8,530 nt of DNA, from NCBI GenBank assembly GCA_030622395.1, contig JAUXGF010000094.1, positions 1-8,530 on the forward strand, written 5' to 3'. Positions 1 to 5,427 of this stretch are shown here, piece by piece. The stretch comes from Calditrichaceae bacterium. Lineage in GTDB: Bacteria > Calditrichota > Calditrichia > Calditrichales > Calditrichaceae. How positions within the stretch are numbered: position 1 is the first letter of the stretch; every line of letters starts with the position of its first letter. A program made the position numbers and the translations under genes. The notes below the pieces were generated by a model. It was not told the DNA's origin. It worked only from the letters and a program-made list of their open reading frames with translations, and ran no database searches.

Positions 1-801
1 ACGGCTTAGTTTTACCAGCTTTGTAAAATAATGGCGGGCTTTTTCTTTAACAATTTTTTGTTGATCGGAATTTAGCTTGTTAAATATATTTTTTGACACC
101 AGCACAGCTCCATTAGAATTGGCTAAAGCAACATTTGTAACATATTTTATTTTAGTGAACCATTGCATCCCCACACAGGCTAACGGTGAAGTATAAACGC
201 CGTCAATTAAACCGGTCTGCAGCGAAGTAAGCACATCTGTAATAGATAAAGGAATCGGGTTAATACCGAAAGCTTTGAATGTGGCCTCCGCCAACGGGTC
301 GCCTTCCCACATCCACATTTTAACGCCTTTAAAGTCTTTAGTATTTTTGACCGGAGTATTGGTATAAATATAAACAAATCCGACTTCTGCCCAGCCTAAC
401 AATACGTAATCCTTTTTCTCAAACTTTTCCGCAAAACTATCAAAAAATTTATTGGAAACATAATCGATTTCATCGTGATTGTGAAAAAGAAAAGGCGAAT
501 CAAAGATGCGCACTTCGGGTAGGATTTCCCCCAAACCAACTCCAGTGAAGCCGGCGCTGTGCAGTTGCCTGAAACGGATTTTACGTAAAACGTCTTTTTC
601 ATCGCCCTGCACTCCTCCGGCATAAATTTTAAATTTCACTTTTCCATCGGTTGCTTTTAATACATCCTGACTAAATTCCCTCATTACATTCATCCAGGTC
701 GAGCCATCCGGCGCAATCGTGGCAAATTTAATAGTTACATTTTGGCTTAATGAAACAGCGCAGAATAATAATAATGTTAAAATTACATTTGATAATTTCA
801 T
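1..801 (-). CDS. dctP: TRAP transporter periplasmic substrate-binding protein, DctP/TatP-like (3' part beyond window)
   Basis: Periplasmic binding protein of a tripartite (TRAP) secondary transporter: it captures a solute and hands it to the DctQM membrane permease, expected just downstream outside the window. The 267 visible residues have no stop; the family is usually about 320-340 aa, so some 60 residues are missing. Residues 1-19 are a signal peptide (MKLSNVILTLLLFCAVSLS) with a cysteine at 14 but no convincing lipobox. Family landmarks are IKFATIAPDGSTW (24-36), the GGVQGDE turn (62-68), the lobe-2 strand KDFKGVKMWMWEGDP (155-169) and the TSLQTGLIDGVYTSP segment (192-206). The start is supported by AAAGGA about 10 nt upstream. 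W163 stands where most DctP/SiaP proteins have the arginine that clamps a carboxylate (usual motif G-x-K-x-R), so the ligand may not be a simple carboxylate. Its position behind tatT identifies it as a TPAT system. The family call is firm; the substrate is unknown. Confidence 0.93.
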   Translation of the reverse strand, partial: MKLSNVILTLLLFCAVSLSQNVTIKFATIAPDGSTWMNVMREFSQDVLKATDGKVKFKIYAGGVQGDEKDVLRKIRFRQLHSAGFTGVGLGEILPEVRIFDSPFLFHNHDEIDYVSNKFFDSFAEKFEKKDYVLLGWAEVGFVYIYTNTPVKNTKDFKGVKMWMWEGDPLAEATFKAFGINPIPLSITDVLTSLQTGLIDGVYTSPLACVGMQWFTKIKYVTNVALANSNGAVLVSKNIFNKLNSDQQKIVKEKARHYFTKLVKLSR

Positions 802-867
802 ATGATTACATTTCCTTTTAATTATTTTTAAGATTATTTAGTGTCTGACTGAAAAGTCCTTTTCTGT

Positions 868-1129
868 CATTCTGATCCCTATTCGCGCATTAGCGTCAAC
901 CTAAGGAGTATGGAGACAAAAGTCTTACTTCCCCTTAAAAAAAGGGGGACGGAAGGGGTTGTTTTAAATTGCCTTAATGCAAATGCATTATTTAAAGGCG
1001 AAAAAATGTGTGTTCTTGATTATAATCTAAGATTTTTTCTTATATCCACGATTTATACAACCCCCTAACCCCCTTTTTTAAGGGGGAATTTCTTAGTTTG
1101 ACCCTATGCGATTATCGGGATCGAAATGG
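868..1129. repeat. ~260-bp palindromic (MITE-like) element between tatT and dctP
   Basis: The 357-bp gap between tatT and dctP is largely filled by an imperfect inverted repeat. The left arm (about 868-969) contains GATCCC, GCATTAGCGTCAACCTAAG and a C/G-rich TTCCCCTTAAAAAAAGGGGG block. The right arm (about 1050-1129), read on the other strand, contains GATCCC, GCATAGGGTCAAACTAAG and TTCCCCCTTAAAAAAGGGGG followed by GGGGGTTGT. Each arm has its own small hairpin (CCCCTT/AAGGGG). The centre (970-1049) is AT-rich with no ORF. This resembles the short non-coding palindromic repeats common in FCB-group genomes. It carries no transposase, so any movement would be in trans. Transcribed, it would form a long structured leader ahead of dctP and might terminate, pause or stabilise the operon mRNA; that is inference. 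Confidence 0.72.
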
Positions 1130-1158
1130 AAAAAATGGTGTTTTCATTCATCCAATAT

Positions 1159-2025
1159 TTAAAACAAATCCTCTTTCATTTTTTTTAGATAACCAGCTTT
1201 ACGTTTAGCGATTTGATTTAATAACTCCATGCCCGGCAGCACATCAATGGAAGCGTTTTCCACATAAGCAAGATATTGATCAAACAACGATTCATCCAAT
1301 ATTTTTGCCGCATAATATTTTGCCATATAGATATAGGTTAACAAAAACTTGTTTTCTGTGATCAGCAGGTTTTTATCAAAATACTGCTTTGCTTTTTCAG
1401 GATCCCCGCCCATGATTTTAGGTTTCATTCCGTATATTGAACCAAAATACAAATAGACCGCGCCGTTAAAATAGCTTGAATCCAATTCTTCCACTCGCTC
1501 CATTATAAGTTGAACTTTAGGCAGATCCAGCAAAGCGGCAGGCTTATCTAATGACAGATTAATGTAACCGGCCCAGGAAAAGCCTGTCCAGAATAATCCG
1601 GGAAGATCATTTTTATCATAGCTTTTCACTAAACCGGCTAACGCCTCCAATCCTTCTTTTTCAGCCTGTACAAAATTATTATTCTTTTGCAATAGACGCA
1701 AACCATAATCACGCGCCCTTAAGTACATTACTTTAGCCCGCTCCGGATTTTCATCTTCGACAAAACCTAAAGCATAACCAGCATAACCTTGGGCAGCAAG
1801 CCGCAGAAGCTGTTCATTTTGCGGATCGCTTTTTAATAAACCTTCAATGAGTTTTAGATTTGAAGCCAGCGCCTGTTCGGCTAACTCAAGATCGCTTTCC
1901 TCAAAGAGCGCCGCAGAGCTGTTTTCCAAAATTGGACTCATTTGCCCGATAACCAGTCGGTTAAGGCTGCAGGAATTAAGTAAAATTACTAAGCTGAATA
2001 TAATGCAATAAATAACTTTTTTCAT
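1159..2025 (-). CDS. tatT: TatT-family TRAP transporter-associated lipoprotein
   Basis: T-component of tetratricopeptide-repeat-associated TRAP transporters (TPATs), first described for Treponema pallidum TatT/TatP. In that system TatT is an all-helical TPR-like trimer thought to pass ligand to the binding protein. The 288-aa product starts with a lipoprotein signal: KK, a hydrophobic core, then LNSC with the acylated Cys at 19. The rest is helical. Recognisable family blocks are DPQNEQLLRLAAQGYAGYAL (67-86), LFWTGFSWAGYINLS (144-158), and YFNGAVYLYFGSIYGMKP (185-202) with GGDPEKAKQYFDK (206-218). AAGGA 7 nt before the ATG supports the start at 2025. It begins 33 nt after the winged-helix gene stops and is followed by dctP, so the three are likely cotranscribed. 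Its location is probably the periplasmic face of a membrane. The family assignment is strong from motifs and context; the transported compound cannot be inferred. Confidence 0.9.
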   Translation of the reverse strand: MKKVIYCIIFSLVILLNSCSLNRLVIGQMSPILENSSAALFEESDLELAEQALASNLKLIEGLLKSDPQNEQLLRLAAQGYAGYALGFVEDENPERAKVMYLRARDYGLRLLQKNNNFVQAEKEGLEALAGLVKSYDKNDLPGLFWTGFSWAGYINLSLDKPAALLDLPKVQLIMERVEELDSSYFNGAVYLYFGSIYGMKPKIMGGDPEKAKQYFDKNLLITENKFLLTYIYMAKYYAAKILDESLFDQYLAYVENASIDVLPGMELLNQIAKRKAGYLKKMKEDLF

Positions 2026-2058
2026 AATATTATCCTTAAATAGTGTGCTCGGCTTTAT

Positions 2059-2571
2059 TCACTTTGCTTTAATCCTGCTCTTAAGTTCATTAATAGCAAT
2101 CTCTCTTTCCCTTGCTCTGCCGTCTCTAATAGCATCAACCAAGGTAAGTAATTCGTAGAGATTATTATCAATAGAAATTGCTTTAGGAACAGACCTGAAA
2201 AGCGGAGAAAATTCATATCCTAAAATCTTGCCTTCAGGATAAGGCCATACAGGCGGATTATCTAAAGGTTGAGAAATCATTGTGTTCAAAGGTGGAGCGG
2301 CATAACCGGTGGGAATTCCCCTGGTTTGTCCGCCGCGATGTGGAGGATATGCATATTTAACGCCATGAATTAGATATTCTTCAAATGCATTTTTAAAAAT
2401 TGTTTTATTTTCCGGATTAAATAGACGTGCTTCTACAGAGCGTTTTATTCCCTTATGAACTTCCGAAACACTCATGAACAGTTCTTTTGAGAGCATGGCA
2501 TAAGACCAGCCGCCTTTATGCCAAACGATGAGTTTAAGTAAAATTACTATGTCTTGTGGTTTTAAAATCAT
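2059..2571 (-). CDS. Winged-helix DNA-binding protein, probable transcriptional regulator of its own operon
   Basis: A 170-aa protein opening with MILKPQDIVILLKLIV. Residues 20-50 (YAMLSKELFMSVSEVHKGIK and following) form a clear helix-turn-helix of the MarR/Rrf2-like winged type: 'S..EL.MS.SEVH.GIKR' matches turn and recognition helix. The second half is unusual: YAYPPHRGG (73-81) and TRGIPTGYAAPPL (83-95) form a Pro/Gly-rich stretch, followed by WPYPEGKILGYEFSPLF (109-125) and a basic helical tail (DAIRDGRAREREIAINELKSRIKAK). I recognise the overall pattern as that of an uncharacterised bacterial HTH family but cannot name an accession. No Shine-Dalgarno precedes the ATG; instead a promoter ends 5 nt before it, implying a leaderless message. 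A 21-bp palindrome lies in that promoter. The gene ends 33 nt before tatT, so it may regulate the transporter. No toxin-like partner is adjacent, so an antitoxin role is not supported here. Confidence 0.8.
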   Translation of the reverse strand: MILKPQDIVILLKLIVWHKGGWSYAMLSKELFMSVSEVHKGIKRSVEARLFNPENKTIFKNAFEEYLIHGVKYAYPPHRGGQTRGIPTGYAAPPLNTMISQPLDNPPVWPYPEGKILGYEFSPLFRSVPKAISIDNNLYELLTLVDAIRDGRAREREIAINELKSRIKAK

Positions 2572-2576
2572 AGTAT

Positions 2577-2605
2577 ATTTTATTCGCGAATCGCGAATAA
2601 TGCAA
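2577..2605 (-). promoter_or_regulatory. Probable leaderless promoter of the wHTH-tatT-dctP unit
   Basis: On the minus strand TTGCAT (2605-2600) and TAAAAT (2582-2577) are separated by exactly 17 bp, and ATACT then the ATG of the wHTH gene follow. Transcription starting the usual 6-7 nt after the -10 would begin at or next to the A of the start codon. This agrees with the absence of any Shine-Dalgarno. TACTTGCAT also occurs upstream of the PorV-like gene. Both elements are imperfect matches to sigma-70 consensus, so this is a prediction. Confidence 0.55.
2580..2600. promoter_or_regulatory. 21-bp perfect palindrome, probable operator of the wHTH regulator
   Basis: The arms TTATTCGCGA (2580-2589) and TCGCGAATAA (2591-2600) are exact reverse complements around one central base. 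Each half contains TTCGCGA. The CG-rich core stands out in a very AT-rich stretch. The palindrome covers the whole spacer between the -35 and -10 and lies 8 nt upstream of the start codon, the expected place for a dimeric wHTH repressor to block RNA polymerase. The palindrome is seen directly; binding by the adjacent gene product is inferred from position. Confidence 0.72.
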
Positions 2606-2701
2606 GTAAAAATTGAAATATTTTGCTTAATTCATAAAAGCTAAATAATTCAAAATAAGTTTTAAGCGAATTAACCAACCTTTCAGACCCAACATAAGTC
2701 T

Positions 2702-3964
2702 TTAATAATTATATATTGAAAGCGTTAGCCCATAAAATTTTGTGTCATCAATTGGATGATCCGATTCATCGGGATTATAACATGACATATTAAATTGTAT
2801 ATCAGAATGTAATAATATGTCTTTGGCGGTTCTTGAATTTGTTGTAGCAACAATCAATTTAAAAATGCCTCTTAAACTTAGACCATAACCACGAGTATAT
2901 ATATTAGTAATTCCACTCAAATTATATTTTCCAAAGCTAAAATGAACTGTTTCAAATACATTCGTTGAAATCCCAAAACGGTTAATAACGTTTTCATCCC
3001 CACCTAAATCGATAATGTGTTTTAATACTTTGATGTCTCCCGGATAGCTTTGGTATTTAGATTTACCGGATTCATCTCTTTTAATAAGCATATCATTAGC
3101 CTCGGAAGACCATGAAATCATTAATGGTATCGTTTCAATTTCATTAAGTTCCATTGATACCCCTATACTTACTGCATACCCGATTTTTGCCTGTCTCGGT
3201 AGTGGATCAGCTTGATGTTTATCAAGATAATAAATTTCATCTCCAACATTATGTAAGCTAAATCCTAATGAAAAATCAGTAATAGGATGTAATTGATATT
3301 TTTGTGTACTCAAGTTGTCAAAAAGATGACTATAAAAATTTGATACCGGTAAAGTAAAATGCATACCAATGTCATGAGCATTGGCAGACGCTCCTCCATA
3401 AGGAGTTTCCGTACCAACCCTCACCATAATCGGAGATAAATCTGAAACAATTGACTTATACGTATAACCAAGTGAGATTTTTACAAAATTGTTATAACAA
3501 ATACCAATGCATAACGCATTATACCATTCCTGAGATTCAAATGTCGCTAATTCCCTTCCATATTCGTCATACCAGATATTCTGTCCCCAACTCAATGTAG
3601 ATTTCATATACCCGACGCCTAAACTAAACGGTCTCAGTTTTGATATGTTTTTAAAATTATATCCCAGTGTAAATCCAAAAGTCTTAAAACTTAAGTCGCT
3701 AAAATTAAATTGAGGCAGCCATTTTGACTTTGCATATTGAAATGAAAAGTTTTCCGATTGGCTGTATACGCCCATTTGAGCCGGATTATAGAAAAATCCA
3801 AAGGGATCGTCAGAAGCTAATGCAGTATAACAACCCGCCATCGCATTTAGTTTGGGAGCAGGGTGGATAAGTAAGAAGGGAACAGCGGTTCCTCCTTGTG
3901 CTCTCGATTGATTTGTTAAAATAAAGACATAAAAGGGTAGGAATAATAGAATTATTTTACGCAT
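2702..3964 (-). CDS. PorV/PorQ-family outer-membrane beta-barrel protein
   Basis: A 420-aa exported protein with signal peptide MRKIILLFLPFYVFILTNQS followed by RAQ/GG. An N-terminal block NAMAGCYTALASDDPFGFFYNPAQMG matches the family signature seen in PorV/PorQ and UPF0164 proteins (gMGgaftA.adD....yNPAgl). The rest alternates aromatic and polar residues in strand-like runs typical of a barrel. LPRQAKIGYA and the alternating C-terminal strand YGLTLSIYNY are also typical. Relatives include accessory proteins of type IX secretion and FadL-like porins, but no T9SS gene lies nearby, so only outer-membrane location is safe. An in-frame ATG 18 codons upstream (4018) exists, but the start at 3964 gives a clean signal peptide and has GAGGT 7 nt upstream. 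It is monocistronic in appearance, 130 bp before the wHTH gene. Function and ligand are unknown. Confidence 0.82.
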   Translation of the reverse strand: MRKIILLFLPFYVFILTNQSRAQGGTAVPFLLIHPAPKLNAMAGCYTALASDDPFGFFYNPAQMGVYSQSENFSFQYAKSKWLPQFNFSDLSFKTFGFTLGYNFKNISKLRPFSLGVGYMKSTLSWGQNIWYDEYGRELATFESQEWYNALCIGICYNNFVKISLGYTYKSIVSDLSPIMVRVGTETPYGGASANAHDIGMHFTLPVSNFYSHLFDNLSTQKYQLHPITDFSLGFSLHNVGDEIYYLDKHQADPLPRQAKIGYAVSIGVSMELNEIETIPLMISWSSEANDMLIKRDESGKSKYQSYPGDIKVLKHIIDLGGDENVINRFGISTNVFETVHFSFGKYNLSGITNIYTRGYGLSLRGIFKLIVATTNSRTAKDILLHSDIQFNMSCYNPDESDHPIDDTKFYGLTLSIYNY

Positions 3965-3971
3965 TCTTTTG

Positions 3972-3976
3972 ACCTC
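3972..3976 (-). promoter_or_regulatory. Ribosome binding site that fixes the PorV-like start
   Basis: GAGGT on the minus strand, 7 nt from the ATG at 3964. It supports the internal start over the ATG at 4018, which would put 18 charged residues in front of the signal peptide and would overlap the predicted promoter. Confidence 0.7.
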
Positions 3977-3991
3977 GTGTAAACATTTTTT

Positions 3992-4018
3992 ATTGTAAAA
4001 CCACCTGTCAATATGCAA
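3992..4018 (-). promoter_or_regulatory. Possible promoter of the PorV-like gene
   Basis: On the minus strand TTGCAT (4018-4013) and TACAAT (3997-3992) lie 15 bp apart; a TTGACA (4011-4006) overlaps the spacer and would give a 17-bp spacing to a poor -10. The sequence TACTTGCAT repeats exactly the -35 region of the wHTH promoter. The short spacer makes this a weak call. Confidence 0.35.
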
Positions 4019-4055
4019 GTACTTTTAAGAGCCGCCTAATATATTAAGGGAAAGG

Positions 4056-4241
4056 GTAATAACTCACTCACGGGTAGAATATTGTAACGGCTTTGACCCA
4101 CCCCTAACCCCTCCCAAGAGGGGAATCAGCAATGCCCCTCTTGCTCCGCAGGAGTTCCTGTGGAAGGAGAGTTAGGGGTGGGTTTGTCTTTATTCCAAAT
4201 ATACACCCAAATAAATTTTCCACCCGTAAGTGAGGTTTTAC
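4056..4241. repeat. 186-bp inverted-repeat element with nested C-rich hairpin
   Basis: Terminal arms of 24 bp, 4056-4079 and 4218-4241, match at 20 of 24 positions when one is reverse-complemented (core CTCAC-TCACGGGT-GAA against CTCAC-TTACGGGT-GAA). Nested inside is a second inverted repeat: ACCCACCCCTAACCCCTCCC near 4097-4116 and GGAGAGTTAGGGGTGGGTTT at 4166-4185. Between these are further small hairpins (GAGGGG/CCCCTC; CAGGAGTTCCTG). There is no coding potential. This is a non-autonomous palindromic element of the kind found in many copies in FCB-group genomes. It lies between the PorV-like gene and the slipin gene, both on the minus strand. Confidence 0.75.
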
Positions 4242-4274
4242 ATGGAAAAAATTAGTAATGTGAATAATAAAAAA

Positions 4275-4366
4275 AATAGAACACAGACGACACTACAGGC
4301 GAACCGGAATCATTTATTATTAAAATCCGTGAGCATCCGCGCTCTCCGTGTCATCCGTGTTTTATT
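4275..4366. repeat. Second inverted repeat (ATCCGTGTCATCCGTG type)
   Basis: AATAGAACACAGACGACAC (4275-4293) pairs with GTGTCATCCGTGTTTTATT (4348-4366) at 16 of 19 positions. The right half also contains the tandem-like run ATCCGTG/ATCCGCG/TCCGTG/ATCCGTG. The sequence type, 'CCGTG-CATCCG-GTTTTATT', is familiar to me as an intergenic repeat in several bacterial phyla, though I cannot verify copies here. It starts about 33 bp after the 4056-4241 element and ends 26 bp before the slipin stop codon, where it could act as a structured 3' end of that mRNA. Confidence 0.6.
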
Positions 4367-4392
4367 TATTCAAACGGCTGAATTCTTTTTAA

Positions 4393-5163
4393 TTAACCCT
4401 TCTTTTCTTTTTCATCCCTTCTCATCTGAGCTTCAATAAATGGTTTAAACAGATCAAGAGGAACAGGGAAAATAGTAGTCGAGTTCTTTTCAGCGGCTAT
4501 CTCAATCAATGTCTGCAAAAAACGTAACTGTAAAGCTGACGGACTTTCATCAATAATCTTAGCGGCAGCCGTGAGTTTGTGAGAGGCTTGATATTCACCT
4601 TCGGCGGAGATCACTTTAGCTCTTCTTTCACGTTCGGCTTCGGCTTGTTTTGCCATAGCCCGTTTCATCTCTTCAGGCAAATCAATATGCTTCACTTCCA
4701 CCATAGAAACTTTAATGCCCCATGGATCGGAATGGGCGTCGATAATTTCCTGTAACTGGCTGTTAATTTTATCCCGTTCCATTAACAAGTCATCCAGTTC
4801 AACCTGCCCGGCGACGCTGCGCAAAGTTGTCTGGGATAATTGAGAGGTGGCAAACAGAAAGTTTTCAACTTCGACTATGCATTTTTCCGGATTAATTACA
4901 CGGAAATACAATACGGCGTTAATTTGAACGGATACATTATCTTTTGTAATAACGTCCTGCGGCGGCACGTCCATAACAACCGTTCTTAAACTTACTTTAA
5001 CCATCTTATCAATTAATGGAATAAGTATAATAAGTCCTGGTCCTTTGCTGCCCACTAATCTACCTAAACGGAAAATAACGCCCCGCTCATACTCTTTAAG
5101 AATTCTTATGGCGCTGGCTAATAAAATGATTATGAATATAATTATAGCTGTGGCAAAAGGCAT
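4393..5163 (-). CDS. Slipin (stomatin-like SPFH/band 7 membrane protein)
   Basis: A 256-aa member of the prokaryotic stomatin (slipin) family, homologous in type to Pyrococcus PH1511. It has one N-terminal membrane segment (3-20), then the SPFH domain starting [18 protein letters not shown] (19-36), the family hallmark. [20 protein letters not shown] (41-60), [23 protein letters not shown] (67-89) and [18 protein letters not shown] (146-163) follow. A coiled-coil [20 protein letters not shown] (165-184) and the hydrophobic C-terminal [11 protein letters not shown] (219-229) complete it. Length is normal for the family. A strong site, AAGGAGG, precedes the ATG. It scaffolds membrane microdomains as an oligomer, and in Pyrococcus its C-terminal hydrophobic region is cleaved by the partner NfeD protease. 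That partner is the upstream gene, separated by 264 bp because of a repeat element. Confidence 0.96.
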   Translation of the reverse strand: MPFATAIIIFIIILLASAIRILKEYERGVIFRLGRLVGSKGPGLIILIPLIDKMVKVSLRTVVMDVPPQDVITKDNVSVQINAVLYFRVINPEKCIVEVENFLFATSQLSQTTLRSVAGQVELDDLLMERDKINSQLQEIIDAHSDPWGIKVSMVEVKHIDLPEEMKRAMAKQAEAERERRAKVISAEGEYQASHKLTAAAKIIDESPSALQLRFLQTLIEIAAEKNSTTIFPVPLDLFKPFIEAQMRRDEKEKKG

Positions 5164-5214
5164 AACTCCTCCTTATGTTAATATATTTCAGTTAAAGATA
5201 TTTAAGGAAAATAT

Positions 5215-5399
5215 GGAATGATGAAGAATTGGAGTGATGGGAAGTTTACATTATTGATACAACCTATCCATCTAACTATTTAACCATCAATCCCCGCCAG
5301 CCAACCGGCAGGGGCAGACATCAATTCATTTCTTCACTATTCCATTCTTCTTTCAATCATTAATCAATAACTACATTACTCCAATTCTTCATTAATTCC
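5215..5399. repeat. ~185-bp inverted-repeat element inside the nfeD-slipin operon
   Basis: GATGAAGAATTGGAGTGATGG (within 5215-5240) is repeated in inverse orientation at 5373-5399, where the complement reads TAATGAAGAATTGGAGTAAT; the arms agree over about 26 bp with one indel and few substitutions. The centre contains a G/C hairpin, CCCCGCC (5292-5298) with GGC-A-GGGG (5307-5314), and a run of CATTCTTC/ATCATTAATC-type short words. No ORF is present. The element occupies nearly all of the 264-bp gap between nfeD and the slipin gene, which in most genomes are close together, so it looks like an insertion into the operon. Confidence 0.68.
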
Positions 5400-5427
5400 T
5401 CATATATACTGACCTGTTGCAAATATT

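Noticed and set aside
838..848. TTAGTGTCTGA shared with the hairpin at 7193-7203, as a possible common element end
   Set aside because: An 11-bp match is expected by chance in a window of this size, and no opposite arm accompanies the copy at 838.
2059..2571. Antitoxin half of a toxin-antitoxin pair
   Set aside because: No toxin-like gene is adjacent on either side; the neighbours are a TRAP lipoprotein and an outer-membrane protein.
3965..4018. An in-frame upstream ATG giving the PorV-like protein an 18-residue N-terminal extension
   Set aside because: The extension is charged and sits ahead of a normal signal peptide, overlaps the likely promoter, and the internal ATG at 3964 has a good GAGGT site.
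4230..4439. A 69-codon plus-strand open frame
   Set aside because: It runs through the two intergenic inverted repeats and into the antisense of the slipin 3' end. It lacks a ribosome site and its composition reflects repeat sequence.
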